Source of the DNA: Alcanivorax jadensis T9
Lineage (GTDB): Bacteria > Pseudomonadota > Gammaproteobacteria > Pseudomonadales > Alcanivoracaceae
Assembly (NCBI RefSeq): GCF_000756655.1
Contig: NZ_ARXU01000004.1
Coordinates: 234,896-298,895 of the forward strand
DNA: 64,000 nt
Reading direction: 5' to 3'
The position numbers and the translations under genes were made by a program. Below the pieces are notes generated by a model that did no database searches, was not told the DNA's origin, and saw nothing but the letters and a program-made list of their open reading frames with translations. Below, piece after piece: positions 27,750 to 35,167 of this stretch. Positions within the stretch are counted from its first letter, which is position 1, and every line of letters begins with the position of its first letter.

Positions 27750-27780
27750 AGTTAATAGTTAACAGTGAATAGTTAATAGC
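27750..27780 (+). repeat. Solo heptamer arm (AGTTAAT type) after metR
   Basis: AGTTAAT AGTTAAC AGTGAAT AGTTAAT AGC, four heptamers like the left arm of the element at 34917. No matching right arm was found. It is followed by ATAAAACC...GGGGTTTTAT, which could form a terminator, and a REP-like stretch (GCGATGCTTGCATCGCGAA) near 27837-27855. Nothing else is seen to 27973. Confidence 0.7.
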
Positions 27781-27973
27781 GAAAAAATAAAACCACAATT
27801 TAGGCCACAGCCTGCCGTCTGGGGTTTTATGTGGGAAGCGATGCTTGCATCGCGAATAACGGCGGTTTTACAGGCTCCGGCGCGATGACTTTCGATAAAG
27901 GCTTTCCAGTCTTTTACTTCTTCGTCGCTGTTCGGCTTCAGCTCGATAACGTCTATTTGTTCTCAATAAAATG

Positions 27974-28375
27974 TCAGGACTGCTGATTCTGTGTTTGATG
28001 CTTCTTACCTGCAAGCGGCAGGTTTTTCAGTTGTGCCATAGACAAGATCAACGTGGCCGCCAGCAGTAGTAGTGACATGGGCTGCAGAAACTCTGTATGC
28101 CCGGCCAGGAAAAATCCGCTATGAATCGCTACCGTCAGTAGCCCCAGACTAGCCAGGAACTGATGGCAAAGGCGTTGCCGTGGACTGTGGGTAGCGACTT
28201 GCAGGAAGGCCAGTAATACCAGGGCGATGATGGGCAGGTTCAATATTAGGTTGAGCTGGTTGCCGCCGGGCAGATGGAAAAGATTCCACTCATGCCAGTA
28301 GGCGGCATCGATCTGATGGGTGAGCAGGACGGTGCTGTTGAGCAGGAAAAGGCTCTGGGGCAGGTCGGGTTTCAT
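27974..28375 (-). CDS. DUF6713 family membrane protein
   Basis: 133 residues with about four transmembrane helices. The start MKPDLPQSLFLLNSTVLLTHQIDAAYWHEWNLFHLPGG has the conserved H-x-I-D-x-A-Y-W pattern of the DUF6713 family. Function unknown. GGAG precedes the ATG, and both the ATG and the RBS lie in a perfect inverted repeat (28366-28408). Stands alone. Confidence 0.7.
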   Translation of the reverse strand: MKPDLPQSLFLLNSTVLLTHQIDAAYWHEWNLFHLPGGNQLNLILNLPIIALVLLAFLQVATHSPRQRLCHQFLASLGLLTVAIHSGFFLAGHTEFLQPMSLLLLAATLILSMAQLKNLPLAGKKHQTQNQQS

Positions 28376-28408
28376 GGCAGGTCTCCAGTGTCACTGCCAT
28401 GAAACCCG
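28366..28408 (-). promoter_or_regulatory. Perfect 15-bp inverted repeat over the DUF6713 start
   Basis: CGGGTTTCATGGCAG (28366-28380) and CTGCCATGAAACCCG (28394-28408) are exact inverse complements with a 13-nt loop. On the minus strand the loop contains GGAG and the 3' arm contains the ATG, so a folded mRNA would block initiation. A role in RNA-level control is inferred; it could also be a DNA-binding palindrome. Confidence 0.45.
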
Positions 28409-28446
28409 TTATGGCGGGGTAACGCCATTACCTCTCAGGTAAGCGG

Positions 28447-28911
28447 TTATTCCCCGTCGCGAAACTGTACCTGCAAGCCTGCCAGGAAATTGCGCAGGAT
28501 CTGGTCTTTGCATTCCCGGTAATGCTTGTGGCCGGGTTTGCGGAAGAAGGCGCTCAGTTCGTGTTTGCTCATGCGGAAGTTGGCCAGCTCCAGTACGGCC
28601 AGCACATCCTCGGCCTGCAGGTTCAATGCGATTTTCAGCTTCATGAAAATCATGTTGTTGGTCAGGCGGGATTCGGGCTCCGGTTGCGGGCCCGGCTTTT
28701 TGCCGCGCAGGGCATTGATCAGGCCATTGAGGAAAATCGCCAGGGTGCGGTCGTTGCACTTCTGGAAGGCCGGATCGTCATCCTTTTTCAGCCAGTCGCT
28801 GATCTGTTCCCGGGTCACGGTTTCGCCGGCTTCGGCGAAGACACCGATCATGCGGTTATCGTCGAAGTCGAAGATATAGCGAGCGCGGCGCAGAACGTCA
28901 TTATTGAGCAT
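28447..28911 (-). CDS. yehS: YehS-like DUF1456 protein
   Basis: 154 residues, cytosolic. Two copies of a DUF1456 module: the first opens MLNNDVLRRARYIFDFDD, and the second lies about 80-145 with NMIFMKLKIALNLQAEDVL. The family is common in gammaproteobacteria and its function is unknown. Monocistronic between the DUF6713 gene and the guanidinium exporter. Confidence 0.88.
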   Translation of the reverse strand: MLNNDVLRRARYIFDFDDNRMIGVFAEAGETVTREQISDWLKKDDDPAFQKCNDRTLAIFLNGLINALRGKKPGPQPEPESRLTNNMIFMKLKIALNLQAEDVLAVLELANFRMSKHELSAFFRKPGHKHYRECKDQILRNFLAGLQVQFRDGE

Positions 28912-29006
28912 GAAAAACCTGTATCAGCGGGAGGGACGTGGCCGCCATGTTACAGGGAACCGGTAACCGGGACACGCCCCTATTGTATGGCTTCAGAGGG
29001 TCGGGC

Positions 29007-29324
29007 CTACGGGCTGAAAACTTTCAGCCCGATAATGCCGGCCAGAATCAGCCCCAGGCACAACAGGCGAGGAGCGTTGACGGCATCCTGGAACAGCACA
29101 ATCCCCAGCAGCACGGTGCCGATAGTGCCCATGCCGGTCCACACTGCGTAGGTGGTGCCCACGGGCAGGGTCTGCATGGCTTTGGCCAATAGCCAGAAGC
29201 TGGCGGCCATGCCGATGACGGTTAACAGGGAAGGAAGCGGGCGGGTGAAGCCGTGGCTGGCTTTCAGCCCCAGTGCCCATCCGGATTCGAGTATGCCGGC
29301 GAGAATGACCAGTGCCCATGCCAT
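29007..29324 (-). CDS. gdx: SMR-family guanidinium exporter (Gdx, formerly SugE)
   Basis: 105 residues with four transmembrane helices, a dual-topology small multidrug resistance protein. The central Glu13 lies in GILESGWALGLK, the arrangement of the SugE/Gdx subgroup rather than EmrE. Gdx exchanges guanidinium for protons. The start at 29324 is chosen because AGGAG lies 7 nt before it; an upstream ATG at 29339 is inside the riboswitch. A guanidine-II riboswitch directly upstream supports the substrate. Confidence 0.92.
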   Translation of the reverse strand: MAWALVILAGILESGWALGLKASHGFTRPLPSLLTVIGMAASFWLLAKAMQTLPVGTTYAVWTGMGTIGTVLLGIVLFQDAVNAPRLLCLGLILAGIIGLKVFSP

Positions 29325-29339
29325 GAGAAACTCCTGCAT

Positions 29340-29381
29340 GGGGTCGTCCCCGAGTGGGTGCCAGGATCGAGGTCGTCCTCG
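29340..29381 (-). promoter_or_regulatory. Guanidine-II (mini-ykkC) riboswitch
   Basis: On the minus strand two short hairpins with the diagnostic ACGA loops: CGAGG-ACGA-CCTCG (29368-29381) and GGGG-ACGA-CCCC (29340-29351), separated by 16 nt. The second hairpin is followed at once by the AGGAG of gdx, fitting control of ribosome access. A plausible promoter lies upstream on the same strand (TTGCCC-N16-TACAAT, 29421 to 29394). Confidence 0.88.
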
Positions 29382-29439
29382 GGCGCGCCGGATATTGTAG
29401 CAAGCCGGTCGGGGCGGGCAAGCAGGTTTCTGCTTGCGG

Positions 29440-29577
29440 TCAGGTAGTAGACACCTTGGCGATCCATTTTTTGGTGGGCGTCTGGAACAGGCGCTGGCTG
29501 TCGCTCTGGCATTTCTTCAGCAGACGCTTTTCCCGCCCGTGGATGGCGTCCAGGGTATGAGCCAGATCCTTCTGCCT
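29440..29577 (-). pseudogene. C-terminal tail of the CHAD gene beyond an in-frame TAG
   Basis: After the TAG at 29578-29580 the same frame stays open for 45 codons to a TGA at 29440-29442. The translation (for example HTLDAIHGREKRLLKKCQ and SQRLFQTPTKKWIAKV) is the helical, basic, LF-x(4)-KKW-type ending expected for a CHAD domain. A single CAG-to-TAG change would explain the break. It could be a real nonsense mutation, read-through, or a sequencing error. Confidence 0.65.
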
Positions 29578-30285
29578 CTAGATGGTGTGGCTTTGTGCCA
29601 GCACATATTCGCGAAGCATGTGGAGGTCGTGGAGTTTGCCGAGAGTCTTGCCCAGGCGCGTGAGGGCCTGATCGTGGCAGGGTGTGTGGATGTGCTGATC
29701 CGCCAGGCTCTGCTGCTGATAGAGCAGATATTTCACCCATTTGCGCAGGTCATGCCAGGGTTCTGGCTCGGTCCCGCCCTGGGCCTTGATGGTGCGATTG
29801 CGGCACTGCTTGTAGGTACGCGCCAGACCGCTGACCAGCAGTTCATGGTCACTGATGTCCAGGGCCAGCGACTGCCAGTGCTGCTGATCCCGGGTGAAGG
29901 CGATGATAGCCTCCTGATGATGGCTGGTTTCCGGCTGTGGTTGCGGGTCGCTGAACAACGTGTTCGCTACCCGACTCAGGGAGTGACGGCTGGGCTTGTC
30001 GGCCTTGCTGGCCAGTGTTTGCAGGGTGGCGGCCATCACATGGGTGTCACGGGCACCGGCCAGAGCCTGGGCAGCGTTACGGATGGTGTGGTCGCAGGCG
30101 CGGTGATCGTCTCGGCTCAGCCAGGGTCGCAGCAGCTGCCACTGGGCACGCAACCGTTTCACCGCCACCCGGCAGTCATGCACGGCGTTGGCTGTCAGGG
30201 GCTGACGCTGCAGATCCGTGAGTGCTTGCTCATTAATGCGGATGGCCTGTTGGCAGAGCCGTTCAATCAGCGAGTGGTCGTCCAT
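29578..30285 (-). CDS. CHAD domain protein, ended early by an amber codon
   Basis: 235 residues up to a TAG. CHAD domains are alpha-helical with conserved His/Lys/Arg that bind polyphosphate. VHDCRVAVKRLRAQW (about 36-50) and the later DLRKWVKYLLYQQQ (about 180-193) match the family's H-x(3)-V-x(2)-R-R/K patterns. The start at 30285 has GGAGG upstream. It lies in line with a CYTH protein gene (30524-30997), the usual genomic partner. The C-terminal 45 codons follow the TAG in the same frame, so the product may lack its last helices. Confidence 0.8.
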   Translation of the reverse strand: MDDHSLIERLCQQAIRINEQALTDLQRQPLTANAVHDCRVAVKRLRAQWQLLRPWLSRDDHRACDHTIRNAAQALAGARDTHVMAATLQTLASKADKPSRHSLSRVANTLFSDPQPQPETSHHQEAIIAFTRDQQHWQSLALDISDHELLVSGLARTYKQCRNRTIKAQGGTEPEPWHDLRKWVKYLLYQQQSLADQHIHTPCHDQALTRLGKTLGKLHDLHMLREYVLAQSHTI

Positions 30286-30360
30286 GATGCCCTCCGTCCT
30301 CAGCCTGAGTGTCACGGCTGATTATGACCCCGTAGTGATGGCCTGCGGCAATCTGTGAAT

Positions 30361-30531
30361 TCACTCGGTGTCGCGCTGACGGTTTTCTTCCACCCAGTAG
30401 AGTTGTTTGTGACCCAGGGATTCGTAATCCGCCCGGGCCTGTTCCGCCGCCTTGGGGGTCGGGTAGTCAGCCACTCTGGCCCGGATGCCGTTATCGTCCT
30501 GGCGCCAGAGGGTAAAGCGCTGCTCAGTCAT
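30361..30531 (-). CDS. Unrecognised 56-residue protein overlapping the CYTH gene
   Basis: A short ORF whose ATG overlaps the CYTH gene stop by 8 nt (ATGACTGA), so translation is probably coupled. The product starts MTEQRFTLWRQDDNGIRARV and is small and charged, ending EENRQRDTE. Its middle (YPTPKAAEQARADYESLGHKQ) has the helix-strand look of a SPOR-like module. It sits between the CYTH and CHAD genes, suggesting a role in the same process. No firm family assignment. Confidence 0.55.
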   Translation of the reverse strand: MTEQRFTLWRQDDNGIRARVADYPTPKAAEQARADYESLGHKQLYWVEENRQRDTE

Positions 30532-30997
30532 CGGCCCACTGGTTGAAGGGCGTACTGCTCAAGGCGCTGTTGTAATAGCGGGCATCGCCGGTGACCTCTT
30601 CGCCCAGCCAGTCGGGTTTGTCGAAGGGTGAGTCTTCGCTGGGCAGCTCGATCTCAGCGACAATCAGGCCATCGTTGTCACCATGGAAGACGTCGATCTC
30701 CCAGCACAGCTCGCCCTGGGGTAGGCGGTAACGGGTCTTGTCGATGACGCCGGCGCCACACAGTTCATCCAGCATTTGCCGGGCGTCTTCCTGAGGCACC
30801 GGGTATTCGAATTCACTGCGGGTGGCGCCCACGGTTTTGCCCTTGATGGTCAGCCAGCCGCTGTTGCCGGCAATGCGAACCCGTACGGTGGCGTTCTTGT
30901 CGTGACTCAGGTAACCCTGCGTCAGACGTTCGCCGGCCAGCGAATCCACAATGCCTGGGTCCCTGATGAGAAACTTGCGCTCAATTTCCTGTGCCAT
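30524..30997 (-). CDS. CYTH domain (triphosphate tunnel) protein
   Basis: 157 residues. The family signature E-x-E-x-K is present at the N terminus as EIERK (residues 4-8). Charged tunnel residues follow in TVRVRIAG, LTIKGKT, EFEYPV and EIDVFHG, then VAEIELPSED. CYTH proteins hydrolyse or bind triphosphates (tripolyphosphate, thiamine triphosphate). The start MAQEIERK at 30997 is preferred over an open frame to 31036. It is followed by a small ORF and a CHAD gene, a pair linked to polyphosphate metabolism. Confidence 0.88.
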   Translation of the reverse strand: MAQEIERKFLIRDPGIVDSLAGERLTQGYLSHDKNATVRVRIAGNSGWLTIKGKTVGATRSEFEYPVPQEDARQMLDELCGAGVIDKTRYRLPQGELCWEIDVFHGDNDGLIVAEIELPSEDSPFDKPDWLGEEVTGDARYYNSALSSTPFNQWADD

Positions 30998-31394
30998 GGC
31001 TGCCGTCCAGTCCCAGTTGATCGAAGGTGATGGCAAAGCCCAGCGTATCGTAGCCGTCGAGAATCTCGGCGGGCAGATAGAAGGCGGGGTCGTCCATCAC
31101 GAAGTAGTGTGACACGCCGATGCCGAAACGGTAGTCCGCTTCCAGAGCTTGCAGTTGCGGGGCCAGGCGTTTCAGTTTGTAGAGCAGTTTCTCGAAATGG
31201 TCCCGGTGGCTGGCCGTATGGTCCAGCTGGCTGGACAGGATCCAGCGGTTTTCCCGGCGACGGGCATCGGGGAAGGCCTCGCTGAAACTTTCCCCCTCAT
31301 GCCAGTAGTCGTCGGCACTTTGCCCGAGCAGCAGATCCAGTTGACGGGGGTCGTGGTCAAAACCGAAAACCGCAAAATAGACGTGGTGTTCCAT
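30981..31394 (-). CDS. DUF4279 domain protein
   Basis: 137 residues, cytosolic. It has the DUF4279 layout: an N-terminal strand VYFAVFGFDHDPRQL, the G-x-S-A-D-D-Y-W-H-E-G segment, then NRWILSSQLDHT. The family often has immunity-like or stress roles and no known activity. It overlaps the CYTH start by 17 nt and lies 3 bases after the lipocalin gene, so all belong to one transcription unit. Confidence 0.75.
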   Translation of the reverse strand: MEHHVYFAVFGFDHDPRQLDLLLGQSADDYWHEGESFSEAFPDARRRENRWILSSQLDHTASHRDHFEKLLYKLKRLAPQLQALEADYRFGIGVSHYFVMDDPAFYLPAEILDGYDTLGFAITFDQLGLDGSHGTGN

Positions 31395-31397
31395 GGA

Positions 31398-31949
31398 TCA
31401 CTGTTCCGGTTGCAGGTCGCGGTTGCGTTGCAATTCGTCCACCGGAAAGCCCTTGCTCTCGGCCAGCTGCAGCAAAGCTTGATATTGATCATCTGGCAGT
31501 TGCGGGGTGCGTGCCAGAATCCACAGGTATTCCCGGCTCGGCTCGCCAATCACCACGGTCTGGTAGTTTTTATCCAGGGCGATGATCCAGTAATTGCCCT
31601 CGGTGATGGTGGGCAACAGCTTGGAGATCCAGCTGTCGAAACGCACCTTGAGTTTGGCATTGTCGGAGCCGGGGACTACCCGGGCGGTGCCTTGCGCTTC
31701 GCTGGGTTCCTTGTCGTCTCGCTGGCAACGGTTGACCACCCGTACTGTGCCGTCCTCATTGAGGGAGTAGGTGGCGGTGGAATTGTAGCAACCGCGCTGG
31801 AACCACTGGGGCAGGCGGGCGATTTCATACCAGGTGCCGCTGTAGCGTACCAGGTCTACCTGGTCGACGGTGGCCAGTGGCTTGTCTGCGCCGCAGGCGC
31901 TGAGCAGGCCGGCAAGCAGCAGAGTGAAAAATCCCGGTATCAGGCGCAT
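31398..31949 (-). CDS. blc: Outer-membrane lipocalin lipoprotein Blc
   Basis: 183 residues. A lipoprotein signal peptide ends in the lipobox LLSAC with Cys19. The bacterial lipocalin signature GTWYEIARLP begins at about residue 39, and the barrel strands RVVNRCQR and NYWIIALDKNYQTVVIGEPSREYLWILAR follow. Blc binds lysophospholipids or fatty acids at the outer membrane, often under stress. First gene of a run with DUF4279, CYTH, a small ORF and CHAD. Confidence 0.93.
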   Translation of the reverse strand: MRLIPGFFTLLLAGLLSACGADKPLATVDQVDLVRYSGTWYEIARLPQWFQRGCYNSTATYSLNEDGTVRVVNRCQRDDKEPSEAQGTARVVPGSDNAKLKVRFDSWISKLLPTITEGNYWIIALDKNYQTVVIGEPSREYLWILARTPQLPDDQYQALLQLAESKGFPVDELQRNRDLQPEQ

Positions 31950-32034
31950 GGAGACTTCCTCTTCTTGGGTAGAGTGACAGGCTAGCCTGAATCAAGCCTG
32001 ATATGAATGGGCATGCTATACTGCCGCGCTGTAA

Positions 32035-32236
32035 GAACCTGTTCAGGGGCTATACGCGGCCGCGCCGGAGTCAATTTTTTCGCCAGCTCGTGATTGCGAT
32101 TATGCGGTGTAGTGACTCTACATAAATAAGAGCAATCGCGGGCTGGCGGAAAAAGTGGCCCGGCCCTTGGGTTGCAGGTATTGCCTGGCGCCATTTTCAG
32201 GGGCAACGCGGCTGCGTATGGCGCCTGAACAGGTTC
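32035..32236. mobile_element. MITE-like 200-bp foldback element
   Basis: Outer arms 32035-32064 and 32207-32236 (GAACCTGTTCAGG... inverse) match at nearly all of 30 bp. Inner arms 32075-32097 and 32132-32154 (TTTTTTCGCCAGC... inverse) enclose a hairpin TGTAG/CTACA. There is no ORF. It lies between blc and ccmA, and its right end is 14 bases before the ccmA start. No clear target-site duplication. Confidence 0.65.
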
Positions 32237-32250
32237 GTAGGGAGGCAATT

Positions 32251-32868
32251 TTGTCCGATTCATCCATCAGACTGGAGCTTGTGCAACTGGGCTGCGAGCG
32301 CGACGATCGCATGCTGTTCAGTGGCCTGAGCCTGACCGCCCGCGCCGGGGAAATCTGGCAGATTACCGGTGCCAACGGCGCCGGCAAGACCACCCTGTTG
32401 CGGATTCTGGTGGGGCTGCATGGTTTCTTTGAGGGCGAGCGACGCTGGTGGCAGCCCCAATGGCAGCAGGACCTGCTGTATCTGGGGCATCAGCCCGGTG
32501 TCCGCGAAGAGCTCAATCCGCTGGAAAACCTGCGCTATGCCTGCGCCCTTAATCATCAGGTCGGCGACCCCATGGCAGCCCTGGCGGCGGTAGGGTTGCG
32601 TGGCTTTGAGGATGTGCCGGCGGCGCATCTGTCCGCGGGGCAGAAACGGCGCGTTGCTTTGGCGCGGTTGTGGCTGGAGCGCAAAGCGGTGTGGGTACTC
32701 GACGAGCCCTACACCGCCATCGACCAGGACGGCGTGGCGCAACTGGACGCGCAGATGCAGCAGGCCGCGGAGGCCGGCTCCCTGGTGATCTATACCTCCC
32801 ACCACCGGGTGGGCGACGGCGTGCAGCGTCTGCATCTGGAGAATGGCCGTGCCGAGGTGTTGTCATGA
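32251..32868 (+). CDS. ccmA: Heme exporter ATP-binding protein CcmA
   Basis: 205 residues. A single ABC domain: Walker A GANGAGKTT (about 39-47), signature LSAGQKRR and Walker B VWVLDEPYTAID. CcmA with CcmB powers release of heme-loaded CcmE from CcmC. The start is a TTG at 32251 with GGAGG 6 bases upstream; the longer open frame to 32155 runs back into a MITE-like repeat. First gene of ccmABCDE, which overlap or abut each other. Confidence 0.93.
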   Translation: MSDSSIRLELVQLGCERDDRMLFSGLSLTARAGEIWQITGANGAGKTTLLRILVGLHGFFEGERRWWQPQWQQDLLYLGHQPGVREELNPLENLRYACALNHQVGDPMAALAAVGLRGFEDVPAAHLSAGQKRRVALARLWLERKAVWVLDEPYTAIDQDGVAQLDAQMQQAAEAGSLVIYTSHHRVGDGVQRLHLENGRAEVLS

Positions 32869-33533
32869 ATGCCTTCCGTGCCGCGCTGGGTCGGGAATTA
32901 CTGGTGCTGTGGCGTAGCCCGGCGGAGATTATCAATCCGCTGTTTTTCTTCGTCATGGTGATCAGCCTGTTTCCGCTGGCAATCTCTCCGAAACCGGAAT
33001 TGCTCGCCACGGTGGCGCCGGGGGTGCTCTGGGTGGCGGCCCTGTTGGCGGTGATGTTGTCCCTGGACGGCCTGTTCCGTCGGGACCAGGAAAGCGGTGT
33101 GCTGGACATGCTGCTCACAGCCCCGGTGATGCCGGTGGTGCCGGTGCTGGCCAAATTGCTGGCCCACTGGTTGCTGACCGGTCTGCCGCTGGTGCTGATT
33201 TCGCCGCTGCTGGGCCATATGCTGCAACTGCCGGACGCGGCCCTGGGGACGGTGATGCTGAGCTTGCTGCTGGGCACCCCGGCGCTGACCATTGTCGGCG
33301 CCATCGGCGCGGCCCTCACGGTGGGACTCAATCGAGGTGGTATCCTGCTCGCAGTGTTGGTGTTGCCGCTATATATCCCGGTGCTGATTTTTGGCGCCGG
33401 GGCGGTGAGTGCGGCGGCCGGTGGCGCCAATGTGGATGGCATTTTGGCGATTCTGGGTGCCTTGCTGGCATTAACGATCAGTCTGGGACCGCTGGCGGTG
33501 AGCGCCGGTCTCAAAATCAGTTCAGGGAATTAA
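32865..33533 (+). CDS. ccmB: Heme exporter permease CcmB
   Basis: 222 residues with six transmembrane helices. N terminus MNAFRAALGRELLVLWRSPAEIINPLFFF matches CcmB, and LSLDGLFRRDQESGVLD is the conserved cytoplasmic loop that contacts CcmA. ATGA overlap with ccmA; its TAA is directly followed by the ccmC ATG. Confidence 0.95.
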   Translation: MNAFRAALGRELLVLWRSPAEIINPLFFFVMVISLFPLAISPKPELLATVAPGVLWVAALLAVMLSLDGLFRRDQESGVLDMLLTAPVMPVVPVLAKLLAHWLLTGLPLVLISPLLGHMLQLPDAALGTVMLSLLLGTPALTIVGAIGAALTVGLNRGGILLAVLVLPLYIPVLIFGAGAVSAAAGGANVDGILAILGALLALTISLGPLAVSAGLKISSGN

Positions 33534-34292
33534 ATGGTCTGGCAAACGTTGAAGCGGTGGTACCACATGCTGGGTTCACCACGCTATTTCTACACCTTCA
33601 GCTCCCGGGTGCTGCCCTGGCTGACTCCCATTGCCGTGCTGACGCTGGCTGCCGGCCTGGTTTGGGGGCTGGCCTTCGCCCCCAGTGATTATCAGCAGGG
33701 CAACAGTTACCGGATCATCTTTATCCATGTGCCCGCGTCCAGCGGTGCACTGATGGGCTATATGGCCCTGGGTGTGTCTGGCCTGGTGGCAGTGGTCTGG
33801 CGCATGAAGATGGCGGAAGTGATGCTCAAGGCCATTGCGCCTTTCGGTGCAGGGCTGGCGGCCATTTCCCTGGTAACCGGTGCTCTGTGGGGCAAGCCCA
33901 CCTGGGGCACCTACTGGCAGTGGGATGCGCGCATGACCTCCATGCTGATCCTGCTGTTCATGTATGTGGGGGTGATTGCCCTGCAGGCGGTTATCCGTGA
34001 TCCTCGCCAGGCTGCTCGTGCCGCTGGCCTGCTGGCCATGGTGGGGGTGATCAATGTGGTGATCGTGAAGTATTCGGTGGAATGGGTGCAGACCCTGCAT
34101 CAGGGTTCCACCCTGAAGATGTTCGGGGAATCCACCATCGACCCGGCCATGAAGTATCCGCTGCTGTTGAGCATGCTGGGGCTGTGGCTGCTGTATGCGG
34201 TCAATGTGCTGCTGCGCGCGCGCACCGAAGTCATGTGGCGGGAACGACGCAGCAAGTGGGTGAACAAACTGGTGAAGGAGGGCGATCGTTGA
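33534..34292 (+). CDS. ccmC: Heme delivery protein CcmC
   Basis: 252 residues with six transmembrane helices. The WWD-type motif WGTYWQWDARMTS (about 124-136) binds heme with flanking periplasmic histidines. CcmC loads heme onto CcmE in the periplasm, with CcmD. It abuts ccmB and overlaps ccmD by one base. Confidence 0.95.
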   Translation: MVWQTLKRWYHMLGSPRYFYTFSSRVLPWLTPIAVLTLAAGLVWGLAFAPSDYQQGNSYRIIFIHVPASSGALMGYMALGVSGLVAVVWRMKMAEVMLKAIAPFGAGLAAISLVTGALWGKPTWGTYWQWDARMTSMLILLFMYVGVIALQAVIRDPRQAARAAGLLAMVGVINVVIVKYSVEWVQTLHQGSTLKMFGESTIDPAMKYPLLLSMLGLWLLYAVNVLLRARTEVMWRERRSKWVNKLVKEGDR

Positions 34293-34480
34293 TGGCTTTT
34301 GAAAGCTTTGCCGATTTCCTGGCCATGGGAAAACACGGGTTTTATGTCTGGAGCGCCTATGGAGTCAGTGCGCTTCTGATTATCGCCAACATGGCGTTGG
34401 CGATACGCGCTCAGGGACAGGTGCGTCAACGTCTGGCACGGCAACAGCGCCGTGACACTCTGGGAGATTCTGAACAATGA
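34292..34480 (+). CDS. ccmD: Heme exporter small subunit CcmD
   Basis: 62 residues with one transmembrane helix (about 17-38), preceded by the family's FLAMGKHGFYVWSAYG and followed by a basic tail (QRLARQQRRD). CcmD helps release holo-CcmE from CcmABC. It overlaps the ccmC stop by 1 nt and the ccmE start by 4 nt. Confidence 0.92.
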   Translation: MAFESFADFLAMGKHGFYVWSAYGVSALLIIANMALAIRAQGQVRQRLARQQRRDTLGDSEQ

Positions 34481-34935
34481 ACGCGGTACGCAAGCAGCGA
34501 CTGATCCTGGTGGTTTCGATTCTGGTGGGCCTGGCCATCGCCTGTGGGTTGATGTTTTACGCTCTGCGCCAGAACATCAACCTGTTCTTTACTCCCCAGC
34601 AGGTAATGGCTGGGGAAGCCCCTCTGGATACCCAGATGCGCGTGGGTGGTCTGGTGGAAGAGGGCAGTGTGGTACGCGACCAGCAGACCTTGGACGTACA
34701 GTTCGTGCTCACCGACGGCAAGGGCAGCTTTACCGTGCACTATCAGGGCATCCTGCCGGACCTGTTCCGCGAAGGGCAGGGCATCGTCGCCAATGGCACC
34801 CTGATCAGCACCAACCGCTTTGAAGCCGAGGAAGTGCTGGCCAAGCACGATGAAACCTACATGCCACCGGAAGTGCAGGACGCGCTGGAAAAGGCGGGGC
34901 ATCCGGGGGCGAAGAAAGTTAATAGTGAACAGTGA
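34477..34935 (+). CDS. ccmE: Heme chaperone CcmE
   Basis: 152 residues: an N-terminal anchor helix (about 8-28) and a periplasmic OB-fold. His124 in AKHDETYMPPE is the residue that binds heme covalently; Tyr128 is the conserved neighbour. It carries heme from CcmC to CcmF. The last four codons and TGA lie within the left arm of a heptamer repeat element, so the C-terminal residues VNSEQ are repeat-encoded. Confidence 0.94.
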   Translation: MNAVRKQRLILVVSILVGLAIACGLMFYALRQNINLFFTPQQVMAGEAPLDTQMRVGGLVEEGSVVRDQQTLDVQFVLTDGKGSFTVHYQGILPDLFREGQGIVANGTLISTNRFEAEEVLAKHDETYMPPEVQDALEKAGHPGAKKVNSEQ

Positions 34936-35077
34936 ATAGTTAACAGCTCGCGAGTGAGCGTTGTCTTGCTTTGAAAGATTGGAGGCCGCGTCCATGGCAT
35001 GGGCGCGGCCTCTTTGCTTGTAGTTGAACCGGCGCTGGACCGCGCCGCTGTTAACTGTTCACTATTCACTGTTAACT
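34917..35077. repeat. Heptamer foldback element (AGTTAAC type)
   Basis: Left arm AGTTAAT AGTGAAC AGTGAAT AGTTAAC AGC (34917-34947) faces its inverse (35047-35077) with only three mismatches, all transitions. The core holds GAGGCCGCGTCC/GGGCGCGGCCTC followed by TTTGCTT (34982-35018). It begins inside ccmE and lies before the RimK-like gene. Confidence 0.9.
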
Positions 35078-35167
35078 GAATAAAACCGCTTGCTACGCCT
35101 CCCTCTCTGGCCCTACATTCGCGGTAATCGGTGCCGCTTCTGGTGCCCCCGTTTTTCAGGGCTTTTC

